The notes under the pieces are model-generated. The model did no database searches, was not told the origin of the DNA, and saw nothing but the letters and a program-made list of their open reading frames with translations. A stretch of DNA of 15,906 nucleotides, taken from NCBI GenBank assembly GCA_958352145.1, contig CATWNM010000043.1:1-15906 (forward strand), read 5' to 3'. This DNA comes from an uncultured Eubacteriales bacterium (GTDB lineage: Bacteria > Bacillota > Clostridia > Oscillospirales > CAG-272). Below, one piece after another: positions 1-6,559 of this stretch; within the stretch, counting starts at the first letter, position 1, and each line of letters begins with the position of its first letter. The translations under genes were made by a program, and so were the position numbers.

Positions 1-827
1 AATAATTTACGACAACCCGGGGGAGCCTGAAACGGTCTTGTAAAATGGTCGTCATTCGTTACATAGTCTAGGCCGATCTCAGCGGCATAGGCTCTCAGAT
101 CTGTATCAAGCGTTTCCCAATAGCTACGGTTGCCGCGATAGTAAATTTCACGATACAAGGGCAGCAAATACGGATATTTTTTCTGTATGTAATCCATAAT
201 AACGGTTTTGTAACCGCCTCTCAGATTGAGATTTTCTAACCAAATCAAATTACACTGCCTTTTTGCTATCTGGATAATTGCTTTTATATCTGTAATTCCG
301 GGAAAAATGGGGGAAACAAAGCAAGTGGTACGAACACCTGCGCAGTGAAATGCTTTCATAGCGGCAAGCCGCCGGTTAATCGATACTGCTTTATCCATGT
401 CATTCTGAAAATCTTCGTCCAGTGTGTTGATAGACCATGCGACGCGGGCATTGGGAAAGGTTTTTATTAAATCTAAATCTCGCAATATTAGATCGCTTTT
501 TGTAGCAATACTGATTTTGGCTCCGCTGCCTTGAAGCTGCATTAGTATGGTTCTGGTGCGTTTATAGATTTCTTCCTGCGGAAGATAAGGATCGGTGACG
601 GATCCGATAAACAATTCTTTTTCCGCATATTTTCCAGGATTTTTGATTTTCGGCCAGAATTTTATATCTAAAAAAGGTCCAGTAAAACGTTTCATAAACG
701 AGGCATAGCAGTATTTACAGCCATGCGTACACCCTACGTAAGGATTGATAGCGTATTCGCATACAGGCAGATTAGACTTTGATAAAATATTCCGTACACA
801 GATTTGATTAATAATCGGTTCAGGCAT
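1..827 (-). CDS. SplB-like radical SAM protein (partial, C-terminus beyond the left edge)
   Basis: Read on the minus strand from the ATG at 827-825, the frame stays open to the window edge, giving at least 275 residues. A radical SAM cysteine motif C33-x3-C37-x2-C40 lies in the sequence GCTHGCKYCYAS, which would bind a [4Fe-4S] cluster that cleaves S-adenosylmethionine. The motif FIGSVTDPYLPQE follows at about residues 71-83, a pattern seen in the SplB/Rv2578c-like group (COG1533). That group includes spore photoproduct lyase, but most members have no known substrate, so photolyase activity should not be assumed. The start is supported by a GGAAAGG ribosome binding site just upstream and by its position one base after the stop of the DUF1848 gene, which implies translational coupling. 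It is the last visible gene of the marR operon. Family assignment is firm; the reaction is unknown. Confidence 0.85.
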   Translation of the reverse strand, partial: MPEPIINQICVRNILSKSNLPVCEYAINPYVGCTHGCKYCYASFMKRFTGPFLDIKFWPKIKNPGKYAEKELFIGSVTDPYLPQEEIYKRTRTILMQLQGSGAKISIATKSDLILRDLDLIKTFPNARVAWSINTLDEDFQNDMDKAVSINRRLAAMKAFHCAGVRTTCFVSPIFPGITDIKAIIQIAKRQCNLIWLENLNLRGGYKTVIMDYIQKKYPYLLPLYREIYYRGNRSYWETLDTDLRAYAAEIGLDYVTNDDHFTRPFQAPPGCRKL

Positions 828-828
828 A

Positions 829-1746
829 TTAAGTTCCTTTCCGAAAGGATTTCTGCGCCCCTTGTGTAATTATATCGTTTGGCTTCACATTCCCTAATAG
901 CAAAGGGGAGGCTGGGTCATGGTATTTGAAATTTTCAAAGGCTTTACGGGAATTTTGGTTTGCATAACAGTATTTACAGCCATTCAGGCAGGTATCGTAT
1001 GCACCTATATCCCGACTTTCGATACAATGACAGCCTTGCCGCATTCCTTTATGTTTCAGGTCTTTGAATAGAATTCCATTGGCATTTCCCAAAATATCAA
1101 GAGTCATACAGCCAGAAGTATGAATGCCATATTGAGTAAAATCTCCATTTGTACCGCAAGTCTGAATCACAATTCCGTGTTTTTTGGCAATAGAGCCTAA
1201 GCCCTGCGCCAAAGTATCCACATCTCTATCAGACAAGGGAATAATTTCCGGCATATTTTCCTGCAGCTTTTTATACATTTCCACAAAGCTGAAAATGCAG
1301 CGGTCAATATAAGGAGCTAGTACACTAGCCATTTGTGCAAAAGTTTCCAGGTGACGTGCAATCGTATAATCTTTTGTCAGCAAAACTGGGTCGTAGCGCC
1401 ATGCCACGCGTTGTTTCCCAACCAGCTTTGACAACTCCATCAGCGTTTCCATGCTTTCGTCAATGGAAGGCACTCCCGGCTCGATCTCCTTGCCATAGGC
1501 AGTAATGGTATAGTGGAAATACGCGTTGAAACGATCTGTGATTTCATGGAGCCGGGGCAGGATATGTATATAGTTCTTGGAGCAAAATACTACGCAGTCT
1601 ACTTTATCCGGGGTTAATTCATAACGTGTCACTTTGGTTGGAAAAAGTGGATTACGCGAAAGTACATATCCCTCTGAAAAACGGCGAAGCAGCCATTCTG
1701 GATAATATTGTACGGTATCTGTGCGACCTCCGGTATTGATAATCAC
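829..1746 (-). CDS. DUF1848 family protein with C-terminal CxxxCxxC cluster motif
   Basis: This 305-residue protein is recognised as DUF1848 from its start (MIINTGGRTDTVQYYPEW), the internal VVFCSKNY and WRYDP motifs, and a C-terminal cysteine set C253-x3-C257-x2-C260 in CLNGCKYCYAN. Further cysteines stand at CHC (about 241-243). The spacing is that of a radical SAM cluster but at the wrong end of the protein, so it may bind an iron-sulfur cluster; this is inference. No biochemical role is established that I know of. The start codon is GTG (1746-1744) with AGGAGG at 1754-1759, 7 nt upstream, which overlaps the marR stop codon. The gene lies 11 nt after marR and one base before the radical SAM gene, so the three are almost certainly co-transcribed and the two cluster proteins may act together. 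Confidence 0.85.
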   Translation of the reverse strand: MIINTGGRTDTVQYYPEWLLRRFSEGYVLSRNPLFPTKVTRYELTPDKVDCVVFCSKNYIHILPRLHEITDRFNAYFHYTITAYGKEIEPGVPSIDESMETLMELSKLVGKQRVAWRYDPVLLTKDYTIARHLETFAQMASVLAPYIDRCIFSFVEMYKKLQENMPEIIPLSDRDVDTLAQGLGSIAKKHGIVIQTCGTNGDFTQYGIHTSGCMTLDILGNANGILFKDLKHKGMRQGCHCIESRDIGAYDTCLNGCKYCYANQNSRKAFENFKYHDPASPLLLGNVKPNDIITQGAQKSFRKGT

Positions 1747-1757
1747 TTCTATACCTC

Positions 1758-2204
1758 CTAAATTTCATCAAATCTGTGTTTCATATAATAAGAAAATAAA
1801 TCAGTTAGCCGCACCAGTTCGGCAATATCCGCTATGGCCAATTCGGCCATAGCGGATATCTCTGCCTGCGCGGCGGGTGGTATAATTTTCTTCGTATATT
1901 CAATACCCGTGCTTGTAAAATGGATAATTTTATTTCGGCGGTCCGTTGCCGATTCGGTCAGCGATACATATCCCTTTTTTAAAAATTTTTTGATAATGGC
2001 ACTGACTGTTTGCTTTGTAGCAGAGAGTCTTTCACAAATTTCCGATTGAAGACAGCCGTTCGGCGCAAACCATATAATGTCCAATACAAACAATTCTTTT
2101 GCAGTCAGATTATATTTCCTTGCGTACATTTCATAAGTGGCGTACTGAACATCCCTTAGGTTGCAGTATTGATTGACAAATGTTCTCACGTTTTCTCGGT
2201 TCAT
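1758..2204 (-). CDS. MarR-family transcriptional regulator
   Basis: This 148-residue protein has the usual MarR length and a winged helix-turn-helix at about residues 35-105. The recognition helix is around SATKQTVSAIIKKFLKKGYV and the wing around ATDRRNKIIHFT, with the conserved D-RR of MarR wings. It is expected to act as a ligand-released dimeric repressor. I start it at the ATG at 2204-2202 because AAAAGGAG (2211-2218) lies 6 nt upstream; a longer frame to 2249 begins inside the ribosome binding site region and has no site of its own. It is first in an operon with DUF1848 and the radical SAM gene. Its promoter is covered by a 31-bp palindrome, so it probably represses its own operon. Codons 116-127 contain a striking perfect inverted repeat. 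The ligand is unknown. Confidence 0.88.
   Translation of the reverse strand: MNRENVRTFVNQYCNLRDVQYATYEMYARKYNLTAKELFVLDIIWFAPNGCLQSEICERLSATKQTVSAIIKKFLKKGYVSLTESATDRRNKIIHFTSTGIEYTKKIIPPAAQAEISAMAELAIADIAELVRLTDLFSYYMKHRFDEI
1825..1859. repeat. Perfect 15-bp inverted repeat inside marR
   Basis: ATATCCGCTATGGCC (1825-1839) is followed after 5 nt by its exact reverse complement GGCCATAGCGGATAT (1845-1859). A further G-U pair extends it in the minus-strand mRNA. It lies wholly within the marR coding sequence (residues 116-127, ISAMAELAIADI), about 65 nt before the stop. In the mRNA it would form a stable hairpin with a 5-nt loop. It is not followed by a T-run in either direction, so it does not look like an ordinary terminator. 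Confidence 0.85.
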
Positions 2205-2249
2205 CTGCATCTCCTTTTTAAAATGTTTTATAGTCCAATATTTGACCAT

Positions 2250-2279
2250 ATTTTATCACCAAACACAAGAGCTTGTCAA
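2250..2279 (-). promoter_or_regulatory. Promoter of the marR operon
   Basis: On the minus strand a consensus -35 TTGACA (2279-2274) and a -10 TAAAAT (2255-2250) are separated by 18 nt. Transcription would begin near 2243, leaving a leader of about 38 nt before the marR ATG. The -35 hexamer sits at the centre of the palindrome at 2261-2291, so repressor binding would block polymerase. Confidence 0.7.
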
Positions 2280-2291
2280 GCACTTGTGTTT
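2261..2291. promoter_or_regulatory. 31-bp palindromic operator, probable MarR site
   Basis: The outer arms AAACACAAG (2261-2269) and CTTGTGTTT (2283-2291) are exact complements, and the inner arms GCTTG (2271-2275) and CAAGC (2277-2281) also pair. Only the bases at 2270 and 2282 break the symmetry around the central base 2276. The element covers the -35 hexamer of the marR promoter. Nested half-sites of this size fit one or two MarR dimers. The sequence and position are direct observations; the binding protein is inferred. Confidence 0.7.
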
Positions 2292-2529
2292 CATGCGATA
2301 TATGTAATAATTCATGAATTATTTTAAATTTACACATAAATATTTTATAGGTGTAGATAGTGGTTGTTACTAAAATTTGTATGTTCAAAAATGGCATTCT
2401 GCATAAAAAAGAGGATAAGAAATAACGCTGATGCATACTCGGTTTTTTATTCCCTATACGGCATTTTTATGGGTATCCGTCTTTGTTTTCATATTTAATA
2501 AAAAAACGGAAATACTATCCGAAAATGGG
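2292..2529. other. Intergenic region between divergent marR and copA
   Basis: No convincing gene is present in this AT-rich stretch. It contains an 18-bp perfect palindrome, AATAATTCATGAATTATT (2306-2323), which could be a second regulatory site. It also contains a loose inverted pair, TACAC (2331-2335) with GTGTA (2351-2355), around an AT-rich core. A weak complementary pair (CCGTCTTTGTTTT about 2478 with AAAAAAACGG about 2509) lies just upstream of the copA promoter. I found no clear CsoR, CopY or CueR box. Short frames here lack ribosome binding sites. Confidence 0.5.
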
Positions 2530-2558
2530 TTGACAGATAGTTGGACATGGACTAAAAT
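2530..2558 (+). promoter_or_regulatory. Promoter of copA
   Basis: TTGACA (2530-2535) and TAAAAT (2553-2558) are separated by 17 nt. Transcription would begin near 2565, about 27 nt before the copA ATG. No recognisable copper-repressor operator overlaps it, so the regulator is unclear. Confidence 0.7.
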
Positions 2559-2591
2559 AAAGGCGGGAAAATGTTTGTAAGAGGCGAATAG

Positions 2592-5072
2592 ATGAAAAAA
2601 GAAGTTTTTGATATCGGCGGTATGAGCTGTGCGGCGTGTTCCGCGCATGTAGAAAAAGCAGTGTGTCCGCTTCAGGGCGTTTCTGAAGCATCCGTCAGTC
2701 TGCTGACCAACAGTATGACCGTGCTTTATGATGACAATATTTTGACACGGGATAAGATTGTACAGGCGGTTGTCAAAAGCGGATATAAATGCCGTCTGCA
2801 TACCGGCGAAGAAAAAAAAGCCGACAACAAACCATTGTACACACGTCTTGTGGTTTCTTTGGTTTTTGCCGCGCTTTTAATGTACGTTTCTATGGGACAT
2901 ATGGCCGGGCTTCCGTTGCCAGCTTTTGCCGACGCGAGTAAGAATCCCGGAGGATTTGCGCTGACGCAGCTTGTGCTTCTGGTCCCCGTTCTTGCTGTGA
3001 GCGCCGGTATTTTTCGCGGCGGTTTTTTAGCGCTTTTGCATTTGTCGCCCAATATGGATACGCTGGTAGCGATTGGTTCGGGCGCGGCTGCCGTACATGG
3101 GGCGGTATATACGATTTTAATCTTTGGCGCGGTGAAAAACGGAAATATGCATATGGCGCATGAATATGCGATGGGATTGTATTTTGAATCTGCGGCGATG
3201 ATCTTGGCTTTGGTAACGTTGGGAAAGACGCTGGAAGGGCGTGCAAAAGGCAAAACCAAGGAAGCTATCGATGCGCTCACCAAACTTGCGCCGGATATGG
3301 CGTCGGTTGAGCGGGAAGGGCAGGAGAAGACAATTCCGGTATCGGAGCTTGTGGTCGGAGATATTGTCGTTGTCCGCGCCGGTGAACGAATCGCCGTAGA
3401 CGGCGTCGTGGCAGAAGGCGGCGGTGCAGTGGATAATTCGGCCATTACCGGAGAAAGCATGCCTGTAGATATTGACCAGGGAGATATGGTGCCTGCGGCC
3501 GCTGTACTTTTGGACGGCTTTATTAAGCTGCGAGCGGAAAAAGTCGGCGGTGATACGACGCTTTCCCGAATTATTGCAATGGTTGAGGAAGCGGCTGCTT
3601 CCAAAGCGCCGATCGCCAAAGTTGCAGATAAGGTCAGTGCAATTTTTGTGCCTGCTGTTATGTTGATCGCGCTGATTTGTTTTACAGTTTGGGTGCTTCT
3701 TGGGGAAGGAATTTCACGCGCGCTGGAATTTGCCATCAATGTGCTGGTGATTTCCTGCCCATGCGCGCTGGGATTGGCTACGCCGACTGCGATCATGGTC
3801 GCGACCGGAACGGGTGCCTCCAACGGCATTTTGATTAAAAGCGCGGCGTCTCTTGAGGCGCTTGGCGGCGTGAACATGGTGGCGTTGGATAAAACCGGCA
3901 CCGTAACCGAGGGCAGTCCGGTGCTGTATGATTTGTATTCTGTAGATGCCGACAAGCAAGCGCTGCTCGCAAAAGCGGCTTCGGTCGAACGTTTTTCATC
4001 GCATCCATTGGCCAGCGCGGTTGTAGCCGCAGCGGAAAAATTGGAACTGGCGATTCCAGAAGCTGTCGGCTTCGAGGAACTGCGCGGCCGCGGTGCAGTG
4101 GCAACGATCGAAAATGCAGTTTGTGCGTTTGGCAATAAAAAACTGATGCAGGAACAAGGTGTCTCGATTCCGGAAACTGTGGAAAAAATTGATTTTGGCG
4201 GAAAAACGCCGATTTATGCTGCGGTGGGTGGCACTTTTGCGGGTGTTTTGCTTCTGGGAGATAAGATCAAAGCAGATTCGGCTTTTGCTGTCGGTGAGAT
4301 GAAAAAACACGGGATTCGGACTACGATGCTGACCGGGGACAGCGAGGATGCGGCGGCGGCAGTGGCGCGTGCGGTTGGTGTGGATGCATATCGAGCCGGA
4401 CTGTTGCCGGATGAAAAGGAAAAGGTCTTGCAAGAACTGAAAAAGGATGATAAAATAAAAGTTATGATGGTGGGCGATGGAATCAACGATGCGCCGGCGC
4501 TGACTGCGGCGGATGTAGGTGCAGCGGTGGGCGGCGGTACGGACGTGGCCATTGGATCTGCGGATGTTGTTCTTGCGCGTAATTCTCTGACGGAAGCGCT
4601 TTCGGCCATTCTTCTTGGCCGCCGGACATTGCGTATTATTAAAGAGAATCTGTTTTGGGCGCTGATTTATAACAGCGTCTGCATTCCGATCGCAGCCGGC
4701 GTTTTTTACCGTCCGTTCGGGATCGCCATAACACCGATGATCGCGGCAGCGGCTATGAGCTTGTCTTCTGTGTCGGTGGTAACCAATTCTCTGCGCCTGC
4801 GCCGTTTTTCACCGCCAAAATTTATTGCGACCGAGGAGGATAACGACATGTTTGGAAAAGTGAATTATACAATGCGAATCGAGGGGATGTCTTGTTCGCA
4901 CTGCAGCGCGCGCGTAAAAGCGGCGCTGGAGGAAATTCCCGGCGTTTCCGTAAAAATAGATCTGGAGAACGGGCAGGCGCGGATAAAATGCCCTGCGTCC
5001 CTTGAAGATGCAAAACTTTCGGCGGCGGTGACTCAAGCTGGCTATACGGTGGTCTCCATTGACCGTGTTTAA
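2592..5072 (+). CDS. copA: Copper-exporting P1B-type ATPase CopA with N- and C-terminal heavy-metal domains
   Basis: This 826-residue membrane pump is expected to export Cu(I) using ATP. An N-terminal heavy-metal-associated domain carries C13-A-A-C16. The ATPase core shows TGES (286-289, actuator), the membrane CPC (389-391, ion pathway), DKTGT (433-437, phosphorylated aspartate), HPL (about 471, nucleotide domain) and GDGIND (628-633). The YN of the penultimate membrane helix and MSLSS of the last one match the Cu(I) subgroup. After a linker of about 25 residues, a second metal domain begins near 753 with C768-S-H-C771; a domain at this end is less usual. The linker contains an AGGAGG and an in-frame ATG that could start a separate chaperone. 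ATG 2592 is preceded by an AAGAGG site. The stop overlaps the next gene, a lipoprotein. Confidence 0.95.
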   Translation: MKKEVFDIGGMSCAACSAHVEKAVCPLQGVSEASVSLLTNSMTVLYDDNILTRDKIVQAVVKSGYKCRLHTGEEKKADNKPLYTRLVVSLVFAALLMYVSMGHMAGLPLPAFADASKNPGGFALTQLVLLVPVLAVSAGIFRGGFLALLHLSPNMDTLVAIGSGAAAVHGAVYTILIFGAVKNGNMHMAHEYAMGLYFESAAMILALVTLGKTLEGRAKGKTKEAIDALTKLAPDMASVEREGQEKTIPVSELVVGDIVVVRAGERIAVDGVVAEGGGAVDNSAITGESMPVDIDQGDMVPAAAVLLDGFIKLRAEKVGGDTTLSRIIAMVEEAAASKAPIAKVADKVSAIFVPAVMLIALICFTVWVLLGEGISRALEFAINVLVISCPCALGLATPTAIMVATGTGASNGILIKSAASLEALGGVNMVALDKTGTVTEGSPVLYDLYSVDADKQALLAKAASVERFSSHPLASAVVAAAEKLELAIPEAVGFEELRGRGAVATIENAVCAFGNKKLMQEQGVSIPETVEKIDFGGKTPIYAAVGGTFAGVLLLGDKIKADSAFAVGEMKKHGIRTTMLTGDSEDAAAAVARAVGVDAYRAGLLPDEKEKVLQELKKDDKIKVMMVGDGINDAPALTAADVGAAVGGGTDVAIGSADVVLARNSLTEALSAILLGRRTLRIIKENLFWALIYNSVCIPIAAGVFYRPFGIAITPMIAAAAMSLSSVSVVTNSLRLRRFSPPKFIATEEDNDMFGKVNYTMRIEGMSCSHCSARVKAALEEIPGVSVKIDLENGQARIKCPASLEDAKLSAAVTQAGYTVVSIDRV
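4833..4840 (+). promoter_or_regulatory. Internal ribosome binding site within copA
   Basis: GAGGAGGA (4833-4840) contains a full AGGAGG 8 nt before an in-frame ATG at 4848. It falls exactly in the linker between the last membrane helix and the C-terminal metal domain. It is as strong as the sites before true starts in this window and stronger than the one before copA itself. Confidence 0.6.
4848..5072 (+). CDS. Putative stand-alone copper chaperone (CopZ-like) from an internal start in copA
   Basis: Translation from the ATG at 4848, in the copA frame, would give a 74-residue protein made only of a heavy-metal-associated domain, with MxCxxC at GMSCSHC (residues 14-20, cysteines 16 and 19). 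CopZ proteins are usually about 70 residues, so the product would be a complete chaperone carrying Cu(I) to the pump. A strong ribosome binding site lies 8 nt upstream. A separate chaperone from within copA has a precedent in E. coli, where frameshifting gives the N-terminal domain; here the mechanism would instead be internal initiation of the C-terminal domain. The alternative is that AGGAGG arises by chance from Glu-Glu-Asp codons. Confidence 0.45.
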   Translation: MFGKVNYTMRIEGMSCSHCSARVKAALEEIPGVSVKIDLENGQARIKCPASLEDAKLSAAVTQAGYTVVSIDRV

Positions 5073-5736
5073 AAAATTCGTCGGCTGGCTTCGTACGTTC
5101 TGCACTTTTATCGCGCTTTTATGCATAATTTTGCTAAGTGGCTGCGGATTTTATGATGTGCTTGGCATCGATACGCATGATTATGCCGCGGAACCGGTTG
5201 TACGGCAGATCGAAACAGATGGAGAAATCGCGTGCAGTATACGTGAGATGGTTGCGATCATGTTTCAAAATACGCCTTTTCTCCAAGAATTTGATACGCC
5301 ATCCCAGGCGGCGGAACTTTATCGCAATGGAATTTTATGCTTCATTTTATCACGTAATTACGCAAAATATAGCGCAAATGCGGAGTTGATTGAAGAAACT
5401 CAAGCTGCCTATCCTAGCTATGAGATTACAACGGTGATTCCCGCTGTGGATTTTGAGAGCACGGTGTATCGGTATTTTGGCGGAACGGACAGCGTAGATA
5501 ATGCTTCTACGCCGCTTTTTATGTATCTTGGGCAGGTGGACGTTTATGTTTCGGTTGGTATCGGTGTGAATAATCAAGCAGAAGTGATTATCGAGTCTCT
5601 GTATGAGACCGAAAATACCTATGTCTGTGACTTTTATAATCAAATGGGGGAGATTTTATCCGAACGGTATCGCCTTTTGCTGATGAAGCGCGAGGACGGC
5701 AGTTTTTATATGCGAAAACTATGCGTAGCTGAGTGA
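5059..5736 (+). CDS. Unrecognised lipoprotein, translationally coupled to copA
   Basis: I do not recognise this 225-residue protein. It begins with a lipoprotein signal: positively charged FKKFVGWLR, a hydrophobic stretch (residues 14-26) and the lipobox LSGC with the modified cysteine at 29, so it should be anchored on the outer face of the membrane. The remainder is soluble, acidic and mixed alpha/beta in appearance, with no Met/His-rich copper-binding stretch. The start is TTG at 5059, 6 nt after GGTGG; GTG at 5065 is the alternative. Either way it overlaps the end of copA (5070-5072), so it is probably translated by coupling. A strong terminator follows. A role in copper handling is suggested only by this position. 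Confidence 0.75.
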   Translation: MTVFKKFVGWLRTFCTFIALLCIILLSGCGFYDVLGIDTHDYAAEPVVRQIETDGEIACSIREMVAIMFQNTPFLQEFDTPSQAAELYRNGILCFILSRNYAKYSANAELIEETQAAYPSYEITTVIPAVDFESTVYRYFGGTDSVDNASTPLFMYLGQVDVYVSVGIGVNNQAEVIIESLYETENTYVCDFYNQMGEILSERYRLLLMKREDGSFYMRKLCVAE

Positions 5737-5738
5737 AA

Positions 5739-5768
5739 AACAAAACCGCCTGGAAAGGCGGTTTTGTT
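5739..5768. terminator. Bidirectional intrinsic terminator between convergent genes
   Basis: AACAAAACCGCC (5739-5750) and GGCGGTTTTGTT (5757-5768) form a 12-bp perfect stem with a 6-nt loop. It has A-rich and T-rich flanks on both sides. It ends the copA-lipoprotein transcript and the convergent gene at 5777. Confidence 0.85.
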
Positions 5769-5776
5769 CAAAAAAA

Positions 5777-6373
5777 TTATGGAGATACTGTGCGCTTGTC
5801 CCGTGCAGTCAAGTTGTATTCTTCAAGCTGCGTATCCGCACGATAGATTTCCAGACTGCTGAGTGGCGCTATGGTATAATCGGGCACGCCGCTTTGCGTG
5901 TCGTAAACGTCTAAATATAAATACGAATAATTGTTGAGATCGACGCCTTCAAACACATACCGTCTATAGGTGTAAATGCCATAAGCTGTGTGTTCGCTGT
6001 ATGTATCAGATCGTATGCGCTCCGTGCCGTCGGCGAATAGAGAAACATCAAGCGCCAACGGTTCTCCGGTGTTTGCGCCGAGCGTTTCGTTGAGTGAATT
6101 GTTGTAGCGTACTGTAATAATCAATGTGCGGCAGTCTGGAATATAAATTGGTTGATGAGAGAAAAAGTAACCGGCGTTGTCGTAGGCCACGATGGGCTCC
6201 CAACTCAGCGCGTGTATTTGTCCGTCTGCGTAATCTGCGCGCAGTGTTTCGGTCCAAATGATGCCTTTTGCTTCGGCAGGATAATGATTCAGCGTGTAGA
6301 TGCGAAAAAACAGCAGTCCGCATACCGTTGCTATTATGACAATGCCGATCCATTTGAAAATTTTATTAAACAT
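5777..6373 (-). CDS. Membrane-anchored protein of unknown function
   Basis: I do not recognise this 198-residue protein. It has a short charged N-terminus (MFNKIFK), one hydrophobic helix at about residues 8-27 without a lipobox, and an outer domain rich in Tyr, Asp and Thr that reads as beta-strands. This suggests a single-pass extracytoplasmic protein. The start at 6373 is fixed by GGAGG (6379-6383) 5 nt upstream. A longer frame to 6412 would begin inside the promoter and can be excluded. It is transcribed alone from a consensus promoter and ends at the shared terminator 5739-5768. It is convergent with the copA operon, so a link to copper is not implied. Confidence 0.75.
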   Translation of the reverse strand: MFNKIFKWIGIVIIATVCGLLFFRIYTLNHYPAEAKGIIWTETLRADYADGQIHALSWEPIVAYDNAGYFFSHQPIYIPDCRTLIITVRYNNSLNETLGANTGEPLALDVSLFADGTERIRSDTYSEHTAYGIYTYRRYVFEGVDLNNYSYLYLDVYDTQSGVPDYTIAPLSSLEIYRADTQLEEYNLTARDKRTVSP

Positions 6374-6400
6374 CGCAGCCTCCGCATTTGGAATGATCTT

Positions 6401-6429
6401 ATTATATAACATGGCGCGCGTCCTGTCAA
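6401..6429 (-). promoter_or_regulatory. Consensus promoter of the membrane protein gene
   Basis: On the minus strand TTGACA (6429-6424) and TATAAT (6406-6401) are separated by 17 nt, a perfect match to the housekeeping sigma consensus. Transcription would begin near 6394, about 20 nt before the ATG at 6373. Confidence 0.85.
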
Positions 6430-6488
6430 ATGCTTTTCTGCTTTAGTGTGAAAATACAAAATTCTGTTGAATTAATTGTGCATTTTTC

Positions 6489-6517
6489 TTGACAAGCGTT
6501 TTTGGACGGTGTATAAT
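6489..6517 (+). promoter_or_regulatory. Consensus promoter of the yceD-rpmF operon
   Basis: TTGACA (6489-6494) and TATAAT (6512-6517) are separated by 17 nt. Transcription would begin near 6524, giving a leader of about 36 nt. A perfect strong promoter suits a ribosomal protein operon. It diverges from the promoter at 6401-6429. Confidence 0.85.
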
Positions 6518-6559
6518 GTCATATGTTGCATTCCTGTGCCCGCTGCTTTGGAGGATGGT

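Noticed and set aside
2205..2249. N-terminal extension of marR by 15 codons
   Set aside because: It starts at the likely transcription start and runs through the AAGGAG that serves the ATG at 2204.
2440..2520. Possible CsoR or CopY operator before copA
   Set aside because: CCCTAT and ATGGGTAT segments are present near 2453-2478 but do not form the spaced inverted repeat of a CsoR site, and no TACAnnTGTA box was found.
2726..4135. A 469-codon open frame antisense to copA
   Set aside because: It lies wholly over copA, whose motifs are unambiguous; its Ala/Ser/Thr/Pro-rich composition is what the complement of codons such as GCG and GGC gives. No ribosome binding site or recognisable domain.
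5138..5389. An 83-codon plus-strand frame within the lipoprotein gene
   Set aside because: It overlaps the lipoprotein in another frame, has no ribosome binding site and no recognisable sequence.
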